NCBI GenBank assembly: GCA_032871835.1
Contig: CM065300.1
Coordinates: forward strand, 110,791,088 to 110,855,087
DNA from: Dipteronia dyeriana
Lineage: Eukaryota > Streptophyta > Magnoliopsida > Sapindales > Sapindaceae
Length of the DNA stretch: 64,000 nt
Direction of reading: 5' to 3'
The notes beneath the pieces are model-generated. The model ran no database searches. It was not told the DNA's origin and saw only the letters and a list, made by a program, of their open reading frames with translations. Positions 1-12,124 of this stretch are shown here, in pieces. Position 1 is the first letter of the stretch. Each line of letters opens with the position of its first letter. Made by a program: the position numbers and the translations under genes.

Positions 1-1074
1 AAGGCTATGTAGAATAGCTTAATTATATTAGATTATATTATTTTATTATTTAATTAAATGGAAATTAATTAATTTGTTGATTAATTAATTATTTAATTAA
101 AAGTCAATTTTTTTTTCATAGTAGCAGATGGTCTCCTAAAATTATACTATTGTTGGTAGTATAATTAATGTTAAAGCCTATATTTGATAAGTAGATAAAT
201 AAAATGACATATTTATCTAATCAAATTAGGAAGTCTTTAATATGGTTACAAATACACTATTGAGTTGGATTAGGAGTCTTGGTTTATGATAGAATTCCTT
301 TTAGAAAAGGATTCTTAACCACAAAGTAAATCTACCTAAGGATAGGATTCTTGCCCATAAAGTAAATCCTTCTTAGGAGAGGATTTATAATCCTATATAT
401 ATCTCTTGTGATTTTCGGCCAGCCTAAGTTAATTCTAAGAGTGAATTTCGGCCAGCCCTAGCATAATTTCAAGAGAAGATTTCGGCTAGCCTAGGTAATT
501 CTTTGTGGAGAGAATTCGACCATCATATGAATTTTGAGGGAGAAAAATTTGATTTTACTCTAGACAAAATCCGATATACTCTAAGAAATAGTGTGTGATG
601 CGGGAAAGAAGAAATATGAAGAAAGAACATTTGGTTTTTGATAGTACACTAGTAGCCTTTACATCAAAAGGCTTTGTGTATAATTTCGAATCAAGGTTCA
701 CGCGAGTTTCAATCAAATTGATTGATAATTCACAAGTGACCTAACGTTCTTTGTTTTCTTCTTGAAGGGTTATTGTGACCAACAAAGAAGAAGTTTTTGT
801 TTGTTTCCATCCTCAGGTATACGATTTAAAGAAAGGGAGCCCACACTCTTAGGTGATTCACGTTCCTGATTGGATTAGAAAATCTTACGGATTTAACTCG
901 ACGCTAGTTCAATCTTCACGAAGAAAAAACAAGGTACGACACTTTTTTATATACATCAATTAATCTGGGGTTGAGGTTCTTGTTATTGAAAAAGGGAATA
1001 TTTTAATTTATACGCAAACCCTAATTTTTGTTTTTTCTCACGCTTCCTTTGCTTTTTGAACCGTTTTTCTTTAC
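1..1074 (+). repeat. Cop-A LTR fragment, 3' part (truncated by window edge)
   Basis: This is the downstream part of a Cop-A LTR in + orientation. It ends in ...CCGTTTTTCTTTACA, matching the CCCTACA end of the complete Cop-A LTRs seen inverted at 5172-7470 and 19194-21413. It contains the shared block with a TATA-like stretch near 390-405 and the leader sequence before the LTR end. No coding sequence is seen. The 5' part lies outside the window. Confidence 0.85.
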
Positions 1075-2341
1075 AGAATAAACTCAAATTAAATAGATCA
1101 GACCTAAGTGAATCATTTGTTGATTGTGATTGGGTTGTGTCTATTGGAGCTTAAATTTAGATAGTCCGTCAAGATCCCCAATCCACACGAACTTGCATGG
1201 ATCACTTGATATATTCTACCCGACCAATTTATGGGTCCATTTAGAATTGTATTAAGGCATGTGAACTTGTTTCTTTTTGTAAGAATAGGTCTAGTTCACA
1301 TGTGGACTTATTAAGGTCCAATGGATTTAATAAAATAAGAAAAATAATATATGGCCCATATATATGTGTTGGGTGGCAAGGCTATTTAGAATAGCTTAAT
1401 TATATTATATTATTTTATTATTTAATTAAATAGAAATTAATTATTTTGTTGATTAAATAAATAATTAATTAAAAGTTAAAATCTTTTTCCTAGTAGGAGA
1501 TGGTCTCCTAAAATTATACTATTGTTGGTAGTATAATTAATATTAAAGACTATATTTGATAAGTAGATAAATAAAAGAAATTATTTATCTAATCAAATTA
1601 GGAAGTTTTTAATTTGGTTAAATACTCTATTGAACTGGATTAGGAGTCTTGGTGTAGGAAAGAATTCCTTTTGGAAAAGGATTCTTAACCACCAAGTATA
1701 TCTACCTAAGGATATGATTCTTAACCACCAAGTAAATCCTTCTTAGGAGAGGATTTAGTCTCCTAAATATAATACCTATTATATTCGACCAAGAATGAAT
1801 TTTTGGTGTGAGAAGTTATTTTTTATTGTTATATATATAAAAAAAAATAACTTCGTCCAACTCATTGTGTGAAGAATTCGGCCAAGCATAGAGAAAAGAG
1901 GGAACGTTTTTGTTTTCGATAGTACACTAGTATCCTTTGCATCAAAAGGGTTTTGTGTACAACATCGAATCAAGGTTCACGCAAGTTTCAATCAAATTTT
2001 TTGATAATTCAAAAGTGACCGGACGTTCTTGGTTTTTCTCTTGGTGGATTATTGTTACCAGAAGAAGATTTTGTTTGTTTCCATCCTCAAGTATACAATT
2101 TAAAGAAAGGGAGCCCACACTCCTAGGTGATTCACGTTCATGATTGGATTGGAAGATCTTACGGATTCAATTCGACACTAGTTCAATCATCACAAAAAAA
2201 AGGTACGATACTTTTTATATACAACAATTAATCTAGGGTTAAGGTTCTTGTTATTAAAAGGAAATTTTTTTATTTATACGCAAACCCTAATTTTCTAATT
2301 TTCTCACGCTTCCATTGTGTTTTGAACCGATTTTCCCTACA
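1075..2341 (+). repeat. Cop-A LTR fragment, tandem to the previous one
   Basis: This second Cop-A LTR piece, in the same orientation, starts abruptly at an internal LTR position (GAATAAACT, normally preceded by the first part of the LTR) and runs to a proper end, TTTTCCCTACA, at 2341. From about 1378 it repeats the sequence that begins at position 1. The missing first part and the direct abutment to 1074 suggest unequal or microhomology-mediated recombination between LTR copies. There is no internal domain between the two pieces. Confidence 0.85.
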
Positions 2342-3398
2342 TCACATACACTAGATTGATTGTTATTGTTGTATGTTCTAGATAAATTTGTTTGGTGTTT
2401 TTGTTGAAAAAAATCTAGTTATCCATAATTTAGGCATAATCCACACATTTTATATGTACATGCATCATTTGCTGCATTATTTTTAGGATTGCAAACTAGA
2501 ATACATGTGACATGTGCTTATTGATTCATTTCTAGTTTCCATACGATATATTGATCATATATACTTTGTTCAGTGTGTATGCGTCATTTGCATCCACTTA
2601 GATCATATGTATTGTGAAATGGTTGGAAGTCTCACTTCTTAGAGTCATTCTTTGATTTGAGCATTGGAAGTATTGGCAAGACACGTGAGGACTTGGATAG
2701 CTAAGCGTTGGAAGCCTTGGCTAGGATCAGGTTGATCCGGATAGCTAAGCATTGGAAGTCACATTTCTTAGAGTGATTCTTTGATTTTTGCATTGGAAGT
2801 CTTAGATTGAGACGTGAAGACTTGGATAGCTAAGCACTGAAAGTCTTGACTAGGATCTGAGTGATCCGGATAGTTAAGCAATGTGGCATCTCTTTCATTA
2901 TGTACGGTTGAATGGTAGATTTCCAGATGAAGTGGTCAATTGAAAGATTATATCTTTTTATCTTACAAGTGAAAGGTGTTTGCCAGTGGATGTTTCCTCT
3001 ATAGAGGTTTTACCACGTCTAAATCATGTGTTAATTTTCTCTATCTCTATCTCTTGATATTTGTAATATGTTGATATATATCTTGTTTGATATACTTGTA
3101 ATTGGTATCCATTTTATATCAAGCTTTGTATATGTTAGAGGCTTATGTTTGTTAGCCTATATACAAATTGAGTTTGTATCACATGCAAATTGTTATCTAC
3201 ATTGACTTTGTTTGACCAAGCATATCTTTATTGAATTGATTTTGCTTGTGTTTGATTAAGAAATTGTGATACAAGCTATCTAAAGGGACAAATTTATGTT
3301 TGTTTCAAGGGAATGTAAAAGGTATGCTAACATATTCACCCCCTCTCCCCCTCTAGCTTAGCTTATGGAAAATTAATCTTGTTTGTATTTTTAAGACA
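2342..3398 (+). repeat. SIRE-like LTR, 3' part
   Basis: This is the terminal part of a diverged SIRE-like LTR in + orientation. It shows the ordered landmarks of that LTR class: the 43-bp-type repeat array (2625-2882), the CCTC/GAGG hairpin (2985-3017), a C-rich tract (about 3339-3352) and a terminal TTTTTAAGACA. The 5' part is absent and is replaced by the Cop-A LTR that ends at 2341. The right end abuts gypsy pol sequence, which is probably the insertion target. Confidence 0.75.
2625..2882 (+). repeat. LTR-internal minisatellite, about 6 units of 41-45 bp
   Basis: Six diverged units begin GGAAGTC or a variant and end in a G(A/C)ATT/AAGC-type tail. Some units contain an inverted repeat, for example GGATCA-GGT-TGATCC and GGATC-TGAGT-GATCC. 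The array is homologous to those at 26455, 31874, 39368 and 60873. Confidence 0.8.
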
Positions 3399-5171
3399 TG
3401 TTAAAACTTTACCTCATTGTATCCACTACCGCGACTAGTGTGGCACTAGTAAAAGAGTGCGAGAACCTGTATAAAGACAAGTCTACTATGTCAGTCGCTC
3501 CCTCAGTAAAGGAGAGAAGAACTACAACCTCTTGGAAAAGCTCGCATTCACTATTGTTACAAAAACTCATAAGTTGTGCCCCTACTTCTAGGCCCATTTA
3601 GTGGCAGTGATCATGAGCCAGCACCTCAGGCAGTTCATGCAATGACCAGATGTATTAGGCAGGCTCATTATGTGGGCTCTCAAATTGATGCAGTATGGTT
3701 TTTTCTTTTAAACCCAAGACGATAATTAAAGACAACCATAGTCGACTTCCTAACGGAGTTTAGTGAGGGACAAAACCAGGGCCAAAGAAAGAACTGTCCT
3801 ACAACCAAAGATGAATGCTCTCACAATCAAAGAGAAGTGGCCAATTGAAGCTATAATATGGACCTTGTATGTATATGGGGCTTCCAACCAACGCGGTTGT
3901 GGAGTAGGAATTCTTTTGATTGACCAAGAGGGAATCGAGATCAACCACTGCTTAAGGTTCGAGTTCCATGCCTTTAACAACAAAGCGAAGTACGAGTCAT
4001 TCTTAGCTGGGGTGAGGGCAGTAGGGTAACTAAGAGAAGAGTATTTGGCAATCAAGCCAAACTGGTGATCAATCAGGTCATTGAGTAGTATCAAGCAAAG
4101 GGAGACAACATGGTAGCCTACCTGGGAAAGGTAACATAAGCATTCAAGGAGTTCAAAATTTTAATAATCGACAAGATCCAAAAAGAAGCCAACCATCGAA
4201 CGGACGTCCTCAGTAAGATATCTACTAGGTGGGCAGACCTTGCCAAAAGAGATTTCCTTACATCTATTACCATGCTCCAACATTGCCCAGTTGCTTGAGG
4301 TTCTCCCAGTGGAATGCCTCCCATGTTAGAAAGATCCCATCGCTAAATACCATCAAACCTAATGGTTACCCGACTATCCGATGGAAGCAAGGATGATAAA
4401 GAGAAAGTCGGTGAGGTACTACTTGATACAAGGCCACCAATTTAGGAAAGGAAAGTCACTCCCTATCTTGAGATGCTTGTACCCTGACCACACGCGATGG
4501 GTACTTAAGGAGGTGCACTCAAGAACCTGCGGGGATCACTATGGTAGGGGAGCCTTGGCATACCAGATTCTGAGGATGGGATACTTCTGGCCAACTCTCT
4601 ATTATGATGCAAGGATGGAAACACATTCCTGCATACCCTGCCAGAGGGTGGCCAACCTCATACACCAGCATCTGGAGAAGTTGTCCCATATAGTGTCCTC
4701 ATTCCCTTTTACAATATAGGGAGCAAACATCATAGGACCCTTGCATGCTAGTATCGAGCAGGCATGTATGTCATCATGGCTATAGAATACTTCACCCAAT
4801 GGGTTGAAGCATAACCTCTCACCAGCATAACCTATGCAAACACAATGGTATTCATCAAGAAGAACATGGTGTACAGCTTTGGAAACCCGATAGTCATTAT
4901 CACCGATTTGGGAAAACAATTTGAAAACTATAGCTTTTGAGGTTCCTGTGAAGGATTGGGAATTTAGTGTCAATTTGCATCGGTGGACCACCCTCAAAAA
5001 AATGGGTTAGTCGAATCCACCAACAATACCAGAAGATGATTTGGGCAGATAAACACCTAAAAATTAATAGGTGTACCAGACCACTGTGTGGACCGGAATG
5101 GGGAAACCCCTTACTCACTTACGTTTAGAGTCGTAGCAGTTCTGCCTACCAAGCTGAAACTCCCTACATTT
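3399..5171 (+). pseudogene. pol: Ty3/gypsy pol pseudogene, part 1 (RT end, RNase H, integrase)
   Basis: This is a decayed plant Ty3/gypsy polyprotein read in several + frames. At 3405-3760 is the RT-RNase H connection (LYLIVSTTATSVALVKE, later PLRQFMQ). At 3763-4250 is RNase H: WTLYVYGASN stands where the family has LYVDGASN, so the catalytic Asp is Tyr, and NNKAKYE replaces NNEAEYE, so the Glu is Lys. At 4381-4700 is the integrase H2C2 finger, with its two His and CIPC. From 4720 to 5168 is the integrase core, with stops and frameshifts but still readable (ITDLGKQFEN, then VDHPQKNGLVESTNN, then ETPYSLTF). The gene is interrupted at 5171 by the outer Cop-A element and resumes at 44670. The motif style suggests a non-chromovirus lineage (Tat/Athila-like), but this is inference. 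Confidence 0.85.
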
Positions 5172-7470
5172 TGTAGGGAAAAATCAAAGCAAAAACGGTG
5201 GAAGCGGAAAAAGGGGTTTGAGTATATTTGAAAATTTACCCTTCAGAAGAAAGAACCTTAACCCTTGATTAATTAACGTATAATGAAAGAATCGCACCTT
5301 TTTCTCGTGACGATTGAAGTTGAACCGAATTGAATCCTTAAGATATTCCAATCCAATCATGAACTTGAGTCACCTAGGGGTGTGAGCTACCTTTCTTTGA
5401 ATTGTATACCTGAGGATGGAACCAAACAAAATCTTTTTCTTTTGTGTGTCACAATAATCCTCCAAAAGAAAACTCAAGAACGCTTTGTTACTTGTGAATT
5501 AGCAATCTATTTGATTGAAACTCGCTTGAACCCGATTTAGTTTTTGTACACAAATCCTTTTGATGTAAAGGATACAAGTGCACTATCGAACACAAATATG
5601 TTCCTTCTTTTCTCTATGCTTGGCCGAATTCTACACACTATTTCAATGAGTTGGCCAAATTTTATATTAAGCAAAAACTAAATTTTTCTCCCATAAAATT
5701 CTCTTTTGACCGACATCTCTCTTAGAATTATATATTAGCTTTGCCTAAATCTACATAGGAGTATATATAGGTGTCCAAATCCTCTCATAAGGAGGATTTA
5801 CTTGGTGGGCAAGAATCCTCTCACTAGAAGGATTTACTTGGTGGCCAAGAATCCTCACTCAAAGAAGATTTCTTTTCCATACCAAGACTCCTAATCTAAC
5901 TTAATAGTGTATTTATTTAATAACCAATTATTGAATATAAATTAAATTGTAACTATATCAAAACTTCATAATTTGACCAACTGTCAATTAGAGTTTTGAA
6001 AGAAATCAAATACTTTATAATTTGACTAGATAAATAAATTCCTTTTATTTGTCTACTTATCAAATATAGTATATGATATTTATCATACTACCAACAATAG
6101 TATGAGACTAGGAGACCTTCTCCTACTAGGAAAAAGATTTTGAATTCTAAATAAAAAATTTAATTAATTAATTAATTAATTAATTACCATTTAATTAAAT
6201 AATAAAGTAAAAACAATATAATAGGCTATTATATTTAGCCTTGCCACCCAAGTCCATACACGGGCACATATATTCTTTTTCCTATTTTTTAAATCCATTG
6301 GACCTCAAAAAAAGATTCACATGTGAACTAGACCCATTCTTTCTACAAGAAACAAGTCCACATGCCTTAATACAATTCTAGATGGACTCATAAATTGGTC
6401 AGGTAGAATATATCAAGTGATCCATGCAAGTTCGTGAATTGGGGATCATAGTAGGCTATCTAAATTTAAGTTCAAATAGACATAACCTAATCACAATCAA
6501 CAAATGATTCACTTACGTTCGATTTATTAATTTTAGTTTATTCTACTACAGAACTAAAATTGAACTCTTAAATAAAGATAGTATAAGTTAATATTTCTCA
6601 TTCATACCCTAGACAAGCTTATTGGAGATAGTTTATCCTGGTGAAAAATATCAGTAATCTCCAAGAGCTCATAGACCGCCTATAGCTCTCCTAGTTACAA
6701 TATTTACTCATATGACCACATTTTGAACTTGGATATTTTGACTTGTCCAGAAGCCATGTTTCAATAGATAGTATTGAAAACTTAACGTTAAGATTTAATA
6801 TCCAATACCTCAAAACATCCATATGATGGTATTCTACTCTCATTCAATAAATTGAGCCACGATGTCCATATCTATAAATGAAGTCCTCTATCGATTAACA
6901 AATGAATATGACCAAACTATCGAGGATAGACTATGCTATATAATCGTACTCATTGATAGCTCAAATGATAACACTTGCAACCATAAGTTCATCATTTATC
7001 TCAAGATTGAGATAGACTCTCCGATCACTTCAAATGAAAACTTTTATCCATTGACGGTTCTCGATAAAGTATTTCATTGTGATCCTATTCAATGCACCCA
7101 GTGCACTAGATTCTTTTCCCCAAAGACACCACACTTTGATGATTTTAGACTCATCATAACACATTTGATCCCATTCAAATGCTAGCAAAAAAATCTACAA
7201 CTTTGACAAGATAAAGGCGCCCAACCTTTTATCTTAAGTTGTGAATATTATTCAAAGCTAACTAAAGAATTGTGTCTACCTCATATATATCTAGATGTAC
7301 GAACAATTCTCCTTTTCTCATAGGTTTTTGACCATAAGATTATTCACTTTTGAAAATTATAAAAATTAAACTATAAATGCTTAGATTTGTTAAATTAGAA
7401 ATCACTTTATTATTAAGAAAATATTGTCAAAAAAGTTATTACATTCTTGCTATTGAGCATAATCCTAACA
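5172..7470 (-). repeat. 3' LTR of outer Cop-A element
   Basis: A complete LTR of 2299 bp. On the minus strand it runs from TGTTAGGATTATGCTCAATA to TTTTTCCCTACA. It has a TATA-like GTATATATAGG near 5761-5771, and the polypurine tract lies directly upstream (7471-7486). It carries no credible gene. The 107-codon + frame at 6862-7185 is discussed under rejected items. Confidence 0.9.
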
Positions 7471-7486
7471 ATCTTCAATTTGCTCT
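7471..7486 (-). other. Polypurine tract, outer Cop-A element
   Basis: On the minus strand AGAGCAAATTGAAGAT directly precedes the LTR start TGTTAGG. It is decayed relative to the inner copy (GAGCAAGTGCGAGAT). This is the expected start site of plus-strand DNA synthesis. Confidence 0.7.
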
Positions 7487-8037
7487 ATAATAAATGTGTC
7501 ATATCTCTTGTCCCTATAATTTCTAGACGCCCATCAAAACTCTTTTGTGGAAGAGTCTTTGTGAATGGATCCGCTAGATTTTCTGCTGAAGCGATCTTAG
7601 TTATTGTCACGTTTCCCCTGTGCACAATTTCACCTTTTCCTCTTGTCCATTTTTAATGAATACTCCTGGTTGCATCATATAGATGCTTTCATCAAGACTT
7701 CCATTAAGGAAAGTTGTCTTGACGTCCATTTGCCAAATCTCTACATCTAGAGATGTTGTAATGGATAAGAGTATACTAATGGATTTAAGCATGGTTACAG
7801 GAGATAAGGTTTCGTCACAATCAATACCTTCTTCTGTGTGAAACCTTTAGCTGCCAATCTAGCTTTATAGGTTTCCACATTTCCATCCATTCCCCTTTTC
7901 CTCTTGTATACCCACTTGTACCCAATGGGTTTTATCCCTTTAGAAAAGTCCATAAGAGACCAGACTTTGTTTTTGAACATAGATTCAATTTCGGATTGCA
8001 TTGCTTTTTGCCAATAGCGACAATCAACATCATCCAT
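7487..8037 (-). pseudogene. pol: Outer Cop-A pol, RT start and RNase H end with a deletion between
   Basis: Read on the minus strand, 8037-7660 encodes the N-terminal RT region (GIKPIGYKWVYKRKRGMDG, then MDVKTTFLNGSLDESIYMMQPG). At about 7640 the frame jumps to the extreme C-terminus of RNase H (7487-7635, region corresponding to ENLADPFTK). Against the inner copy at 21429-22949 about 1 kb is missing, covering the RT palm with its YVDD box and nearly all of RNase H. Pol resumes at 16753 beyond the Cop-D insertion. Confidence 0.85.
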
Positions 8038-10130
8038 TGTTGGAACCCCGTTCACCGGTCACGTAGAGGAACTAGGTTTTAAAATTTTTATACAGATCAT
8101 ATATGTATATGGGACCAGTGAACTTTGGATCGTAATTATTTTTCTGAACTAATACATACAATATGTATACACAAGAAATTGTAATCAATAAAATAAGAAG
8201 AACATACCAAAGCTTGGAGGCTCCTTCACTTTATGTTATGCTCCTGTCTGAACTACTCGATCTTCCTTGCTATCTCCCGGTATTGGTAACTGAGTGTGGG
8301 CGCGTCACGGTCTCAGGAACATGAACGGAGGATGTAGAGAGAATTGAAGAAACTCTTTCTTCTATGTGTTTCAAAAACACATAAAACATGAAACAATATA
8401 TATATATATAGCTTGCTTCGGTTTTTTCACGAATATATATATATATATATATATATATTGCTTTTATATATGAACAAAATCTCAATCACGCCTGCTGTTT
8501 GCTTTTATATGACCAAAAAAACAATCACGCCTGCTGTTTGCTTTTTATATATAAATATATCTGTTGTACTTGCTATTTTATATATATTCAATGGCCTTTA
8601 CTTGCTTTTGCTATATGACTACCAATTATCAATCTCGCCTGTTGTTGCTTATATATATATATATATCATATATGTATTAAGTATTTGCATCCTATGCAAA
8701 TTCTTCTTTTGACTATTGTTTCATGTACACATCAATTTACATCCAATGCAATCTCTTGTGTAATTAATTGATATATATCTTTTAATTATCCTTTTCAAAT
8801 ATATCTAATATATTAAAAATGATAATAAGTATTTTAAATTTAAACTTAAATTCAAATACTTAGATAAATGATTTAGTAAGATAAAAATAATCCTATTATT
8901 TTATCTTCACCTAAATCCATATATCAACTAACACCCTCCAATTAATAGTTAATTAATAGTTCATAATTATCAATATAATTAAATAATCTAATTATTTAAT
9001 TAATTTAACTATTAACATTCATTAATTAAATAATCTCATTATTCAATTAATTCCCGAATATATACGTGTCACTTTTGTAACACAATTAATTGGACAATCC
9101 AATTAATTAACCGTGACCCTTGTTACCTAAATCGATCGGGCTAGCAAGGGGACCTAATGGACCCACAGTATTTTGAGCTCCAATAATCCTCGGAATCCTT
9201 AATTAAACTTTTTAATTAATATTCCTTGATTATTAACTCCGGTCTTATTCCACTAAAAACCCGAAGTTGAACTCTCTCAACTGTAGACGCTTTTACACAG
9301 ACCGATACAACTCAGTGTCCATCGATATAGCTATTACATATGGTGTGATCCTCCACAGTAGTTCATAATTAGAGTTGGGTCATAATGTCCGTTATACCCC
9401 TCTAATCACATATATCCTTTAAGTACCATTGATTCTCTAATGGACAATAAATCCTATTTCCTTACGGAATTAGGAGAGCGCTTATAGTGTCCAAGCCCTG
9501 AATCATCTACTTCTCACAAGAAGGAGTGGATTCCACTATTGTGTAAAAACCTTCCCAGCCACAGGCCAACCCGCAATCCCAACATGCGGAGTATATTGAT
9601 CAGGAAATACATCTGACCTCACCCACGGTATATCAAAGACCGCGATTTAACCTGAAGAAGTCGATAAGACACTCATGATTAAGATCGCCCATATATAGCC
9701 ATCATTAGTTGATATATATGAATCTCATCGGTAAACGGATCTTGGTGAGAGATTCATATAGATCATGGCTCAGTCCTATATGATCACATCATACAAGGTG
9801 CCTTCATTCTCATATCTCCATATGAATGATTCAGGATAGAATCACCGTACATTACGGAATGGACCGGAACTATAGATTAACCACAAATAAAGTACCCAGC
9901 TTTATTCGCTATCTATGGACTCTTTAGATTGCATGTCTCTTACTATATCCATCCGTATATGACATTCATATACACAGTTCGAGATTACATCTGGCAATCT
10001 TGGATGTTAAAGATATATGCACAAGTTTATAAAATAAATAAATAACATAACAAGAATGAATTGAACTTTTCTTTTTATTTATTTCAAAAATCCATTTACA
10101 AATTACATCTTTAGGGCATAAACCCCAACA
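8038..10130 (-). repeat. 3' LTR of Cop-D element
   Basis: 2093 bp. On the minus strand it starts TGTTGGGGTTTATGCCC and ends GGTTCCAACA. It contains an (AT)n tract at 8432-8458. The other LTR is 2122 bp; part of the difference is a short block near 16108-16124 that is absent here. Confidence 0.92.
8432..8458. repeat. (AT)n microsatellite in Cop-D LTR
   Basis: An uninterrupted AT dinucleotide run. The other Cop-D LTR has a longer run at the matching place (15030-15069), so it is length-variable between two LTRs that were identical at insertion. Confidence 0.95.
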
Positions 10131-10145
10131 ATATCCCACTTTCGC
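10131..10145 (-). other. Polypurine tract, Cop-D element
   Basis: On the minus strand GCGAAAGTGGGATAT directly precedes TGTTGGGG. This is the usual copia PPT arrangement at the 3' LTR. Confidence 0.9.
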
Positions 10146-10884
10146 TAAAACATGTGAGGCATGTCTTGTAACCCTAGACCATCTAGGTGAAAAAAAAAAC
10201 ACTTTAGCCAGTAAGGTCTTTGAAAATGGATTAGCATGATTGTCTTGTGAGGCTATATTTGTGACAATCACATCTCCTCTCTACATTATCTCTCTAATGA
10301 GATGATACTTTCTCTCTATATGCTTCCCTATTTTGTGACTTCTTGGTTCTTTAGAATTAGCCACAACACTAAGTGTGATGAGCATATCCAAATCTGGAAT
10401 AACTTCCAGATTACTCAAGAACTTACGGAGCCAAACAACCTCTTTAGCAGTTTCACAAGCAACTACATATTTGGCTTCCATGGTGGGGTCAGCAATGCAA
10501 GATTGCATGATACTTCTCCACACAATGGCTCTACGACCCAGGGTGAATACTGATCCAGACATGGATTTTCAAGAATCCCTGTCTGACTGAAAATTAGAAT
10601 TCGTGTATCCTAATGGGATCAAATCCTGCCCTGAATACACTAGCATATAGTCTCTCGTTCTCCGAAAATACTTGAGAATTGTCTTGACAGCAACCCAATG
10701 CATAGCAGATGTCCGGTCTCGTGTATAACATATCATACATGAGACTACCTACTGCCGATGCATAGGGTACACGTCTCATATCCTCAACTTCTTGAGGTGT
10801 CTTAGGACACTGTTCCTTAGACAAATTAACTCCATGCCTAGAAGGTAAATTACCTTTCTTGGAGTTTTGCATCAAAAATTGCAT
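10146..10884 (-). pseudogene. pol: Cop-D RNase H region, deleted and frameshifted
   Basis: Read on the minus strand from 10884, the first frame gives MQNSKKGNLPSRHG, then VPYASAVGSLMYDMLYTRPD, the RT-RNase H connection, but about 15-20 residues after DICYALG are missing. A second frame (10562-10281) gives SGSVFTLGRRAIVWRS, then TMEAKYVVACETAKEVVWLR and HIERKYHLIREIM. The catalytic Glu context is EAKY instead of EAEY, and the segment that should hold YCDNSGA is deleted (ITLSVVANS). The C-terminal tail follows in another frame to 10146. Confidence 0.85.
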
Positions 10885-11696
10885 AAGAATCTTATCGATA
10901 TATGGTGTCTAAGACAGTGCTATGAGTTTATTCTTACGATCCTTTATAAGTTGGATCCCAAGAACATAACTCGCCTCTCCCAAATCTTTTATTTAAAATT
11001 GGCTAGCCAGCCAGCCCTTCACATCAGACAACACTCCCACATCATTCCCAATGAGTAGGATATAATCTACGTATAGGACCAAGAAAACTACTTTCTCATC
11101 AGTAATGCACTTGTAGACACAAGGCTTATCGACGTTCTGCTCGAAGCCATAGGTTTTGATCACATCATCAAACCTGATGTTCTAAGATCTAGATGCTTGC
11201 TTAAGCCCATAGATGGACCTTTGCAGCTTGCAAATCTTTTGCTCTTGATCTGGAGACACGAATCCTTCTGGTTACATCATATATAGATACTCTCATCAAG
11301 ATTGCCATTCTAGAATGCAGTCTTGACATCCATTTTCCAAATTTCATAATCGAAATAGGCAACAATGGATAAGAGAATCCTAATAGACTTAAACATGGCT
11401 ACTGGCGAGAAGGTCTCTTTATAATCGACCACCTCTTTCTGGGTATAACCCTTGGCCACTAGCCTTGCCTTGAAGGTCTCTACCTTCCTATCTACTCCTC
11501 TCTTTCTCTTGTAGATCCACTTACACCTTATGGGTTTTACCCCATCTAGTAAGTCTACAAGATCCCACACTGAGTTAGAGTACATGGACTCCTTCTCGAG
11601 ATTCATGGCTTTAAGCCATTCCTCTTTATCAGAATCTTCCATTGCATTCTTGAATGTCAATGGATCATCAACACTATCAGCAAAGAAAACACTCAC
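10885..11696 (-). pseudogene. pol: Cop-D reverse transcriptase
   Basis: The minus-strand frame 11696-11310 encodes the RT N-terminus (WLKAMNLEKESMYSNSVWDL, then KPIRCKWIYKRKRGVDRKVE and FKARLVAKGYTQK, ending MDVKTAF). The palm continues, frameshifted, to about 10885. The YVDD box reads YVDY at 11062-11073, losing the second catalytic Asp. Stops and shifts occur between 11310 and 10885. Confidence 0.85.
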
Positions 11697-12124
11697 CTAT
11701 AGATAAATAGCGTTCAGGTTGTCACTCAACCCTCTCACTACGTCTAGGTGGTAGTGTATCCTGATTAGGAACCATCTAACTCTAAGATGTTTGTGGAACA
11801 ACAACTCTTGTTGATGAAGCACTAGTCTCACCAGGCTCCAACTCATTTAATACAATTTTGGAACTAGGTGTTGAGCAGTGTAGTATGTCGTTTAGTTTTT
11901 GGTTTTTCAACCTTAAACATTTCGGTGTTGAGCAGTGTAGTATGTATTAACGGTCTTAACACATACAAATTGTTTTCATTAATTCCTGAACAAATATTCA
12001 GACCATTGTTTCCAATAATAACAGACTTATTATTAAAAGAAATAGAATATTTTTGTTCTAACAACTTAGAAACGGAAATCAAATTCCGTGTAAATTCAGG
12101 AATATAAAATACATTGTCCAACAA
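11697..12124 (-). pseudogene. pol: Cop-D GAG-pre-integrase remnant; integrase deleted
   Basis: The minus-strand frame 12124-11864 encodes LDNVFYIPEFTRNLISVSKL and onward to NTEMFKVEKPKTKR, the region just before the HHCC finger in related copia proteins. The whole HHCC/DDE integrase is missing. Sequence resumes at about 11860 in the linker after integrase (VLNELEPGETSAS in broken frames). A 22-bp direct repeat (11867-11888 and 11924-11945) marks the junction. Confidence 0.8.

Noticed and set aside
2625..2882. A possible CRISPR-like array (regular repeats near 43 bp)
   Set aside because: The units are contiguous without spacers, diverged, and inside plant LTRs; it is a minisatellite.
6862..7185. 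A 107-codon + frame (MSISINEVLYRLTNEY...) antisense to the Cop-A LTR, with related frames at 20800-20977, 42409-42586 and 44059-44265
   Set aside because: It recurs only because the LTRs are homologous. The copies end at different places, and the 5' LTR of the inner element has lost the middle of it by a deletion of roughly 100 bp (35810/35811). There is no recognisable domain.
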